6,221 nt of DNA. Origin: JAAZMI01 sp050942615. GTDB taxonomy: Bacteria > Bacillota > Dethiobacteria > DTU022 > UBA8154. The notes under the pieces were generated by a model, which was not told the origin of the DNA, did not search any database, and saw only the letters and a program-made list of their open reading frames with translations. The stretch lies in the NCBI GenBank assembly GCA_050942615.1, contig JBMNNQ010000074.1:1-6221 (forward strand), written 5' to 3'. Of this stretch, positions 1-4,528 are shown piece after piece. Each line of letters opens with the position of its first letter. Position 1 is the first letter of the stretch. Position numbers and translations under genes: made by a program.

Positions 1-139
1 TGCTGCATTGATTTTACAAAGGGGTCTAAAAATCTGGAAGGAAAAAGGGGGGCTATCCCCTGCAGCCCTAAAGCCTTTCTATCTCCGTCTGCCGGAGGCA
101 GAAAGACGTTTACGTGCAAAGAGGCCGGGAGGCAGGTAA
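1..139 (+). CDS. tsaB: TsaB C-terminus (partial): tRNA t6A biosynthesis scaffold protein
   Basis: The 3' end of a gene that begins before the window. Reading from base 2 gives 45 codons ending in TAA at 137-139. The stretch KPFYLRLPEAERR near the end matches the C-terminal tail seen in TsaB (YeaZ/YdiC), where a Tyr-Leu-Arg-x-Pro-Glu-Ala-Glu motif closes the protein. TsaB is an inactive paralogue of TsaD. It dimerises with TsaD and, with TsaE, supports threonylcarbamoyl transfer to A37 of ANN-decoding tRNAs in the cytoplasm. The identification rests on this short tail plus the neighbours, since tsaB-rimI-tsaD is a standard Firmicute order. A start codon candidate of rimI (GTG at 114) lies inside this gene, but the better rimI start is one base after the tsaB stop. 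tsaE would be expected just upstream of the window. Confidence 0.82.
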   Translation, partial: AALILQRGLKIWKEKGGLSPAALKPFYLRLPEAERRLRAKRPGGR

Positions 140-140
140 G

Positions 141-590
141 GTGTTACTTGAAATTGCGCCGATGTCAGTGGATCATTTAAATGCGGTTTTGGAAATTGAA
201 AAGGGTTCCTTCCCTTTTCCTTGGCCGCAGGACTCCATTTATAAGGAAATAGTTAAGAATAATTACGCTTATTATTTTGTGGCCCGCTTAAAAGATGAAG
301 ATAAGGTCATCGGTTATGGGGGGATCTGGGTGCTTTTTGAAGAAGCCCATGTTACAACTTTGGCGGTGCACCCCCTATACCGCCGGGCAGGGGCCGGTAG
401 CCTTTTGCTTTCCAATTTACTGCAGGAGGCCCTGTCCCGGGGTGCTGAACAGGTTTTTTTAGAAGTAAGGGATTCCAACCAGGCCGCCCGCGCTTTGTAT
501 GAAAGGCACGGTTTTGAAAAAATAGGCCGCCGAAAAAACTATTATTATCACGAAGACGCCCTGGTAATGGTTCACAAATTTTCAATTTAA
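141..590 (+). CDS. rimI: Ribosomal protein S18 alanine N-acetyltransferase RimI (GNAT family)
   Basis: A cytoplasmic GNAT acetyltransferase that uses acetyl-CoA to acetylate the N-terminal alanine of ribosomal protein S18. I chose the GTG at 141. It lies one base after the tsaB stop, has GGGAGG about 8 bases upstream, and gives 149 aa, the usual RimI length. A GTG at 114 in the same frame would add nine residues overlapping tsaB. The acetyl-CoA motif is YRRAGAGS (80-87, an R-x-x-G-x-G pattern) after the beta strand VTTLAVHP. LEVRDSN (107-113), ALYERHGF (118-125) and the late HEDALVM (137-143) are RimI signatures. E108 and Y120 align with the catalytic Glu and Tyr of Salmonella RimI, an alignment made by eye. 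The gene sits in the t6A operon, probably translationally coupled to tsaB and 20 bases before tsaD. Substrates other than S18 are possible because RimI homologues can be relaxed in specificity. Confidence 0.93.
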   Translation: MLLEIAPMSVDHLNAVLEIEKGSFPFPWPQDSIYKEIVKNNYAYYFVARLKDEDKVIGYGGIWVLFEEAHVTTLAVHPLYRRAGAGSLLLSNLLQEALSRGAEQVFLEVRDSNQAARALYERHGFEKIGRRKNYYYHEDALVMVHKFSI

Positions 591-610
591 ACCGAGGAAG
601 TGTTTTTTTT

Positions 611-1645
611 ATGTGTCAACCGCTTTTAATTTTAGGGTTGGAGACCAGCTGTGATGATACCGCTGCGGCAGTGGTACAAGAAGGCCGTACTGTTTTAAGC
701 AGCATTGTTTCCTCACAGGACAGTTTCCACCTTCCTTTTGGCGGTGTTGTTCCCGAAATTGCTTCCCGCTGTCACCTGGAGGTGATCAATACAGTGATCG
801 ATGAAGCCTTGAGGCGGGCGGGGGCAACCTTTTCAGATTTAGGGGGGATTGCAGTTTCTTATGGCCCGGGTCTGGTGGGGTCTTTGCTGGTCGGGGTTTC
901 CGTGGCCAAAGGCCTGGCTTTTACCCTTGATTTGCCCCTGATTGCTGTTAACCACCTCGAAGGGCATATTTATGCCAACTTTTTAACGGGGGCTACCATT
1001 GCCTTTCCTTTACTTTCCCTGGTTGTTTCCGGGGGCCACACCTCAATCCTTTATATGGAGGATCATGGTCAAATTGAGGTTTTGGGTAAAACAAGGGATG
1101 ATGCTGCCGGCGAGGTTTACGATAAAATTGCCCGGGAATTGGGGCTGGGTTTTCCAGGGGGGCCGGTGTTAGACAGGCTTGCCGGCGGGGGCAACGCAGC
1201 AGCTTTTTCGTTTCCGCGGGCCCTGATGGGTGAAAAAGGGAAATTGGATTTCAGTTTCAGCGGGGTCAAGACTGCTGTTTTAAATTGTATCCACCGGGAA
1301 AAAGAAGAAAAACGGCAGGTAAACTTAGCTGATATCGCTGCGTCTTTCCAGGAAGCTGTGGTAGAGGCCTTGGTGGGCAAATCCCTGCAGGCTGTTCGTC
1401 AAAAAGGAACCAAACAGTTTCTCTTGGCGGGCGGTGTTGCTGCCAACAGTGAATTAAGAAAAAGGTTAAAACAGGTTTTAACCCTGGAAGGGGTGGAGCT
1501 GATCTGTCCCCCGGTAGAATATTGTACCGATAACGGGGCCATGGTTGCAGCAGCCGGTTATTATTACCTGCAGCAGGGTCGCCTGGCTGCATGGAACTTG
1601 AATGCCGTTCCCAACTTAGGGTTTGAGCCCCTTAAAAACAAATAA
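611..1645 (+). CDS. tsaD: tRNA N6-adenosine threonylcarbamoyltransferase TsaD
   Basis: The catalytic subunit of bacterial t6A synthesis (Kae1/Qri7/YgjD family). It transfers the threonylcarbamoyl group from threonylcarbamoyl-AMP to N6 of A37 in tRNAs reading ANN codons, acting with TsaB and TsaE. The 344 aa are normal for the family. LGLETSCDDTAAAV (8-21) is the ASKHA nucleotide-fold start. SYGPGLVGSLLVG lies at 83-95. The metal-binding HLEGH (115-119) supplies H115 and H119, and CTDNGAM (305-311) supplies the metal aspartate D307. SGGHT (140-144), FSFSGVKT (214-221) and GGVAANSELR (274-283) are further family signatures. The ATG at 611 has GAGGAAG about 10 bases upstream. All key residues are present, so the enzyme should be active. 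It is the last gene of the operon, because a strong intrinsic terminator overlaps its stop codon. Older annotations call this family O-sialoglycoprotein endopeptidase (gcp), a name now abandoned. Confidence 0.97.
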   Translation: MCQPLLILGLETSCDDTAAAVVQEGRTVLSSIVSSQDSFHLPFGGVVPEIASRCHLEVINTVIDEALRRAGATFSDLGGIAVSYGPGLVGSLLVGVSVAKGLAFTLDLPLIAVNHLEGHIYANFLTGATIAFPLLSLVVSGGHTSILYMEDHGQIEVLGKTRDDAAGEVYDKIARELGLGFPGGPVLDRLAGGGNAAAFSFPRALMGEKGKLDFSFSGVKTAVLNCIHREKEEKRQVNLADIAASFQEAVVEALVGKSLQAVRQKGTKQFLLAGGVAANSELRKRLKQVLTLEGVELICPPVEYCTDNGAMVAAAGYYYLQQGRLAAWNLNAVPNLGFEPLKNK

Positions 1646-1661
1646 GGGGCATATTTTTTTT
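1627..1661 (+). terminator. Intrinsic terminator of the tsaB-rimI-tsaD operon
   Basis: A perfect 8-bp stem, GCCCCTTA (1627-1634) with TAAGGGGC (1643-1650), encloses an 8-base A-rich loop and is followed by a run of eight T at 1654-1661. This is a textbook rho-independent terminator. The TAA stop of tsaD (1643-1645) is the first part of the 3' arm, so the terminator begins inside the coding sequence. A ribosome at the stop codon would cover the stem, which could tie termination to ribosome release; that last point is inference. Confidence 0.9.
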
Positions 1662-1741
1662 CAAGAATAGCCCTCTCAATAATATTTATTTATTTCAGGA
1701 GTGTTGAGGACTGCAATTATTATGTAAATATGTGTGGAATT

Positions 1742-1826
1742 TGTGGTTAAAAGGGTGTTAATTAACCGTTAGCACCTTTTGCCCCTGTGGATAACTCTGT
1801 GGATACTGTGAATTACTTGTGGAGAA
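1742..1826 (-). promoter_or_regulatory. Cluster of DnaA boxes between tsaD and murC
   Basis: Four sites match the DnaA box TTATCCACA on the minus strand (TGTGGATAA on the plus strand), all in one orientation. They are TGTGGTTAA at 1742-1750 (one mismatch), TGTGGATAA at 1786-1794 (perfect), TGTGGATAC at 1798-1806 (one mismatch) and TGTGGAGAA at 1818-1826 (one mismatch). Weaker look-alikes lie at 1733-1741 and 1807-1815. The middle pair repeats at a 12-base period, an arrangement common at bacterial origins. DnaA is the replication initiator and also a transcription factor. The site has no dnaA, dnaN, rpmH or recF neighbour, so it is more likely a DnaA-titration or regulatory cluster than oriC itself. 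It lies 138 bases or more before murC and could also tie murC transcription to DnaA. The motif matches are seen directly; the function is inferred. Confidence 0.7.
1750..1780. repeat. Imperfect 12-bp hairpin between DnaA boxes
   Basis: Bases 1750-1761 pair with 1769-1780 across a 7-base loop. The core GGTG/CACC is extended by A-T pairs and two G-T wobbles. The 3' arm ends in TTTT (1777-1780), so it could act as a weak plus-strand terminator backing up the one at 1627-1661. The perfect palindrome GTTAATTAAC at 1757-1766 overlaps it and could instead be a protein-binding site. Confidence 0.45.
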
Positions 1827-1873
1827 AAAGGCCAAACCTATTAGGAATATGCAGTCTTTGGGGAAATTAGACC

Positions 1874-1913
1874 TCTTTGTTAATTTTACATAATAATTTT
1901 TAACTTATTTTTG
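1874..1913. other. AT-rich stretch beside the DnaA boxes
   Basis: About 40 bases made almost entirely of A and T, with only four scattered G or C before the final GC, start some 48 bases beyond the last DnaA box and end about 50 bases before murC. Such a stretch next to DnaA boxes resembles a DNA-unwinding element, but it could equally be ordinary AT-rich upstream promoter DNA. The composition is seen; the role is inference. Confidence 0.35.
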
Positions 1914-1945
1914 CAGACAGAAACGGAGATGGATTTTTTTGAATA

Positions 1946-1954
1946 TGCTATCAT
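1946..1954 (+). promoter_or_regulatory. Candidate extended -10 promoter for murC
   Basis: TGC followed by TATCAT (1949-1954) fits an extended -10 element, TGnTATAAT, with a single mismatch. No good -35 sits 17 bases upstream, which extended -10 promoters tolerate. Transcription would start near 1961, only about 3 bases before the ATG at 1964. That would make the ATG effectively leaderless and would favour a start further downstream. Confidence 0.35.
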
Positions 1955-1963
1955 AGGTATTTA

Positions 1964-3400
1964 ATGAATAGTCAATCCGGAGGAAACAGGGATGGAAAGA
2001 AGGGGTTTTATTTGCTTAAAGGTTTAAAAAAGGTGCACTTTATTGGTATTGGCGGCTACGGCATGAGCGCCTTGGCTTTTATTTTGTTGCAGGCCGGCAT
2101 TGAGGTGCGGGGTTCTGATATTCAACGCTCCGGCATTACAATGCAATTGGAAAAAATGGGAGCCAAAGTTTTCCTGGGGCATCAACCGGAACAGGTGGGG
2201 GATGCACAGTTAGCAGTTTATTCCACAGCGATCAGATCTGATAACCCTGAAATGGAAGCAGCCCGGCGCAAAGGCCTGCCCCTTTGGCACCGTTCAGAAC
2301 TTTTAGGGGCCATTTTAAACGCCGGCTACGGTGTTGCTGTTGCCGGCACACATGGTAAAACTACTACTACGGCCATGATTTCATTTATACTGGCCTGGGG
2401 AGGCTATGATCCCACAGCGGTAATCGGCGGGGAAGTGCCTTTTTTTCAGGGTAATGCCCGGCTGGGGAAAAGCCGGTACATTATTGCGGAGGCCTGTGAA
2501 AGCGATCATTCCTTTCTCCGTTATAAACCCCGCTTGGCGCTGGTAACAAATATAGAGGCTGATCATCTGGAACATTATAATGGTAGTTTTGAACAACTGG
2601 TGGAGACCTATCTTCAATTTGTTGATAACGCACGTGCCGGGGAAAAAATTATTCTTTGCGGCGATGATCCTGTTTTGCAGGCTTTACTGTCGGGAAAGGA
2701 TTCTTTGTTGATGTCGTACGGTCTCCGGCCTGGTGCGGATATCCGGGGTGGGGGTGTAAGGCTGCAAGGGCTGGGAGCTAAGTTTAAGGTTTATTCTCAG
2801 GAAAAACTTCTGGGGGAAGTGACCCTCAAAGTGCCGGGCAGATATAATGTTGTCAATGCCTTGGGTGCGATCAGCGTAGCTCTTTATTTGGGACTTGATT
2901 TCGCAACCATAAAGGAGGCCCTGGCAAATTTTGACGGTGTCAAGCGCCGCTTTGAAATTGTTGGCGAAAAAGAAGGTGTCTTGGTAGTAGATGATTATGC
3001 CCACCATCCCACCGAAGTAAAAGCTGCTTTAGAGGCAGCTCGCCAAAGTGGCCGGCGGCTTGTCTGTGTTTTTCAGCCGCATCGTTATACCAGAACAAGT
3101 TTCTTGTGGGATGACTTTAAAAAGGCCTTTGACGAGGCCGATCTTCTTTTGCTAACCGATATTTACAGTGCAGGGGAAAAACCACTTTTGCAAATAACTG
3201 CATCCAGACTGGCCCGGGAAATCCAACAAAGGGGGCACCAGGGTGTTCATTTTCTGGGGGACAAGGAACAGGTTATTGCCTTCCTGAGGAAAAATACCAA
3301 AAGTGGCGATCTGGTGCTTACCCTTGGTGCTGGAGATGTCTGGCAGATTGGCCGGGATTTTTTAAAGGATTCTTTCCCCCGCACGGTTTATTCGTCGTAA
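1964..3400 (+). CDS. murC: UDP-N-acetylmuramate--L-alanine ligase MurC
   Basis: A cytoplasmic Mur ligase that adds L-alanine to UDP-MurNAc at the cost of ATP, the first amino acid of the peptidoglycan stem peptide. The three Mur domains are visible. The N-terminal UDP-substrate domain has HFIGIGGYGMS (25-35). The central ATPase has the P-loop GTHGKTTT (128-135), AEACESDHS (175-183) and VTNIEADHLEHY (194-205). The C-terminal domain has PGRYNVVNA (291-299), DDYAHHPTE (343-351), FQPHRYTRT (370-378) and LTLGAGDV (452-459). The 478 aa from ATG 1964 are slightly long for the family. TTG 2012 gives 462 aa with a better ribosome-binding site and is a serious alternative. Mpl is less likely, because Mpl usually has a GICG-type loop in place of GIGG. 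No other mur or fts genes flank it here; only upstream tsaD and a convergent TIR gene do. It could be a relocated single murC or a second copy. Confidence 0.95.
   Translation: MNSQSGGNRDGKKGFYLLKGLKKVHFIGIGGYGMSALAFILLQAGIEVRGSDIQRSGITMQLEKMGAKVFLGHQPEQVGDAQLAVYSTAIRSDNPEMEAARRKGLPLWHRSELLGAILNAGYGVAVAGTHGKTTTTAMISFILAWGGYDPTAVIGGEVPFFQGNARLGKSRYIIAEACESDHSFLRYKPRLALVTNIEADHLEHYNGSFEQLVETYLQFVDNARAGEKIILCGDDPVLQALLSGKDSLLMSYGLRPGADIRGGGVRLQGLGAKFKVYSQEKLLGEVTLKVPGRYNVVNALGAISVALYLGLDFATIKEALANFDGVKRRFEIVGEKEGVLVVDDYAHHPTEVKAALEAARQSGRRLVCVFQPHRYTRTSFLWDDFKKAFDEADLLLLTDIYSAGEKPLLQITASRLAREIQQRGHQGVHFLGDKEQVIAFLRKNTKSGDLVLTLGAGDVWQIGRDFLKDSFPRTVYSS
1979..2014 (+). promoter_or_regulatory. Two ribosome-binding sites that leave the murC start undecided
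   Basis: GGAGG at 1979-1983 is ideally placed (8 bases) before an ATG at 1992, but that ATG is out of frame with murC and opens an 11-residue peptide ending with TAA at 2025-2027. A second site, GAAGG at 1999-2003, lies 8 bases before TTG 2012, which is in frame with murC and would give the N-terminus MLKGLKKVHFIGIGG. The in-frame ATG at 1964 has only a weak AGGT before it. The real murC start may therefore be TTG 2012, with the mini-ORF as an upstream or overlapping leader. Confidence 0.45.
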
Positions 3401-3420
3401 AACGTTACTTTTCTTACGGA

Positions 3421-4119
3421 CTAGGCAAGGCCACCCCTGAGGGCAATGGCAGGGTATTCTATAATCAGGTTGGACTGCAGTTCTTTTAGCAATCCCAGTA
3501 TTTCAGCCCGGTTAACCAGGCTGACTGCTACGGTTTTGATGCCATTGCTGCTGATTTCAGCACGACGTATGCCGGTGATTTCCCCTAAATAGATTAGATC
3601 TTCGGTTTCCAGCAAAATCAGTGTACGTAGCAGTTTCCCTTTTTCCACTTTTGTAACAGCATGTATGATCGGGGCAGGTACCTTGGGGTTGCCTTCATTA
3701 CCGGGCAGGAGCTGGTTCATAAATAGTTCCAGCTCTTTTTTATTTTCCAGACCGGAACGGAAATCTATCCAGGTTTGTTGTGCCAGAAAGGCCGGTAAAT
3801 GCCGGTGGTTTTTGGGATTGGATCCGGGCAATAAAACCGGGATAACAGGGTATCCTTTTTGCCGGAATTTGCGCTGCAGTGCAGCGCGCATTTCGGCTAT
3901 CTGCACCGGCCCCATTCCTTTGGCGCCCACAAAAATACCAAAGGCTTTGCTGGTTTCCAAGGTTTCTTCAATTTCTTTTAACCAGGGTTGGCCGGGGGAA
4001 AGGTTCCATTTATCTAAAAAGGGCTTCAGGCCGCGCTGGATGAGGGCCTTAGCAATTTTTTTTACAGTGGCCAGCTCTGACCGATGATAGCTGAGAAAAA
4101 TGTCATAAATGTCTGACAA
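3421..4119 (-). CDS. TIR-domain protein with unrecognised C-terminal domain
   Basis: I chose the TTG at 4119. It has GAGAGGAG about 10 bases upstream and starts the protein at SDIYDIFLSYH, right at the TIR fold. An earlier in-frame TTG at 4191 would add 24 residues but lacks a ribosome-binding site and runs through a palindrome. The protein is 232 aa. The TIR domain spans about residues 3-125: box 1 YDIFLSYHRSE (5-15), a BB-loop region FLDKWNLSPGQPW (34-46), then FGIFVGAKGMGPVQIAEMRAAL (60-81), in which E76 takes the position of the catalytic glutamate of NAD-cleaving TIRs. Many relatives have GPW where this has GPV. Residues from about 145 to the end form a strand-rich segment I do not recognise; it may sense a ligand or mediate oligomerisation. 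TIR proteins of bacteria commonly cleave NAD or make cyclic ADP-ribose in defence. No Thoeris, STING or CBASS partner lies beside it. The end is convergent with murC, with a 20-base gap. Confidence 0.85.
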   Translation of the reverse strand: MSDIYDIFLSYHRSELATVKKIAKALIQRGLKPFLDKWNLSPGQPWLKEIEETLETSKAFGIFVGAKGMGPVQIAEMRAALQRKFRQKGYPVIPVLLPGSNPKNHRHLPAFLAQQTWIDFRSGLENKKELELFMNQLLPGNEGNPKVPAPIIHAVTKVEKGKLLRTLILLETEDLIYLGEITGIRRAEISSNGIKTVAVSLVNRAEILGLLKELQSNLIIEYPAIALRGGLA

Positions 4120-4151
4120 TTTTAGCAGGCTCCTCTCACTACAGGTATTGT

Positions 4152-4176
4152 TGTAGAAATACTTATTATTTCTACA
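4152..4176. repeat. Perfect 10-bp inverted repeat upstream of the TIR gene
   Basis: TGTAGAAATA (4152-4161) and TATTTCTACA (4167-4176) are exact reverse complements around a 5-base spacer. The repeat lies 33-57 bases before the TIR start codon. A weak minus-strand promoter (TTGCAA at 4190-4185, AATAAT at 4169-4164, 15-base spacer) would put its -10 inside the repeat. That makes an operator for a dimeric repressor plausible. A hairpin in the leader RNA is the alternative. The repeat is seen directly; the promoter and operator roles are inferred. Confidence 0.6.
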
Positions 4177-4239
4177 GTGTATGTCTTGCAATAAAATAGG
4201 TGCATGGTTTTGAACTATAGTTATTTGCCCGGCAGGCCT

Positions 4240-4257
4240 TAATTATTGTAATAATTA
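4240..4257. repeat. AT-rich 8-bp palindrome
   Basis: TAATTATT (4240-4247) and AATAATTA (4250-4257) are exact reverse complements with a 2-base GT centre. It lies in the interval shared by the divergent TIR and GGDEF/HD-GYP genes. The base composition makes chance occurrence fairly likely, so an operator role is only a possibility. Confidence 0.35.
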
Positions 4258-4301
4258 CTTTAAAAATAAAAAAGTCGCTTAGGAAGGAATATCCAATTTA
4301 C

Positions 4302-4309
4302 TTGTCGAA
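4302..4309 (+). promoter_or_regulatory. Spo0A-binding (0A) box
   Basis: TTGTCGAA at 4302-4309 is an exact match to the 0A-box consensus bound by phosphorylated Spo0A, the sporulation master regulator of Bacilli and Clostridia. A one-mismatch version, TTGTCGCA, lies at 4406-4413, 104 bases downstream. Either divergent gene could be the target. The GGDEF/HD-GYP gene is the more natural one, because cyclic-di-GMP controls the motile-to-sessile and sporulation decisions. An 8-base match can occur by chance, so this is moderate evidence. Confidence 0.5.
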
Positions 4310-4320
4310 CCAGAAGGTAA

Positions 4321-4348
4321 TAGCCAACAAAACTGGTAAAATTGGCTA
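4321..4348. repeat. 7-bp inverted repeat with 14-base loop
   Basis: TAGCCAA (4321-4327) and TTGGCTA (4342-4348) are exact reverse complements. They lie just downstream of the 0A box in the leader interval of the GGDEF/HD-GYP gene. The element could form an RNA hairpin or bind a protein. There is no T run after it, so it is not a terminator. Confidence 0.4.
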
Positions 4349-4500
4349 AACCGAAATCAACAAATGGGCAGGTTTTATTTGATGAAATTCTCGCTAATGC
4401 GCTGGTTGTCGCAGGGGGTTTCGGAATGCCTGACGGGCAGCCTCATCTAGCTGGATGCTGTTGGGGCGACAGTTCAATTTCGGGGAAATATAACCCGTAG
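4342..4500 (+). CDS. Possible short ORF (52 codons) ahead of the GGDEF/HD-GYP gene
   Basis: An open frame follows a stop at 4321-4323 and runs to TAG at 4498-4500, 28 bases before the next gene. TTG at 4342 would give 52 aa. An internal ATG at 4426 has AGGGGG seven bases upstream and would give a 24-residue peptide, MPDGQPHLAGCCWGDSSISG followed by KYNP. Codon use looks ordinary for this genome, and the C-terminal part has paired cysteines and many glycines. I recognise no family. It could be a small peptide or leader, a fragment of a decayed gene, or simply an open frame inside a structured leader RNA, since the 4407-4471 repeat lies within it. No modification or export genes are near. Confidence 0.2.
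   Translation: MAKPKSTNGQVLFDEILANALVVAGGFGMPDGQPHLAGCCWGDSSISGKYNP
4407..4471 (+). other. Nested inverted repeats; possible structured leader RNA
   Basis: TGTCGC (4407-4412) is exactly complementary to GCGACA (4466-4471), extendable by three wobble pairs, and encloses two smaller hairpins. These are TGCC/GGCA at 4428-4440 and CATC/GATG at 4444-4457, the latter helped by CAG/CTG outside. Further out, ACGGG (4433-4437) can pair with CCCGT (4494-4498), offering an alternative fold. The arrangement looks like a small multi-branched RNA ahead of a cyclic-di-GMP gene. It does not match the conserved core of the class I or class II cyclic-di-GMP riboswitches that I know. The pairing is seen; the structure and function are inference. 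Confidence 0.3.
4466..4494 (+). promoter_or_regulatory. Candidate sigma-A promoter for the GGDEF/HD-GYP gene
   Basis: A -35-like GCGACA (4466-4471, four of six matches to TTGACA) and a -10 TATAAC (4489-4494, five of six) are separated by exactly 17 bases. Transcription would begin near 4501, giving a leader of about 28 bases to the ATG at 4529 with AAAGG eight bases before it. If this is the promoter, the inverted repeat 4407-4471 would be DNA control sequence rather than leader RNA. Confidence 0.35.
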
Positions 4501-4528
4501 AAAAAAATAACTTTTAAAGGTAAATAGT

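Noticed and set aside
1733..1913. Chromosomal replication origin oriC
   Set aside because: DnaA boxes and an AT-rich stretch are present, but dnaA, dnaN, rpmH, recF and gyr genes are absent and the cluster is small. A titration or regulatory site fits better.
3394..3421. Bidirectional terminator between murC and the TIR gene
   Set aside because: Only GTC-GTAA pairing with TTAC-G-GAC, with a bulge and a 13-base loop, can be drawn. It is too weak to call, although some terminator is expected between these convergent genes.
3665..4087. 140-codon plus-strand open frame antisense to the TIR gene
   Set aside because: It lies wholly inside the TIR gene on the other strand, shows no recognisable domain, and the TIR reading has clear motifs and a ribosome-binding site.
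4120..4191. N-terminal extension of the TIR protein from TTG 4191
   Set aside because: It has no ribosome-binding site, runs through the perfect inverted repeat, and TTG 4119 has GAGAGGAG at good spacing and begins right at the TIR fold.
4466..4490. tRNA T-arm-like GTTCAATT
   Set aside because: The flanking bases do not pair as a T stem, and no anticodon arm or acceptor stem can be drawn.
4407..4500. Known cyclic-di-GMP riboswitch (class I or II)
   Set aside because: The position before a cyclic-di-GMP gene is suggestive, but the conserved class I core (CACGCACAGGGCAAACC-like) and the class II core are not present.
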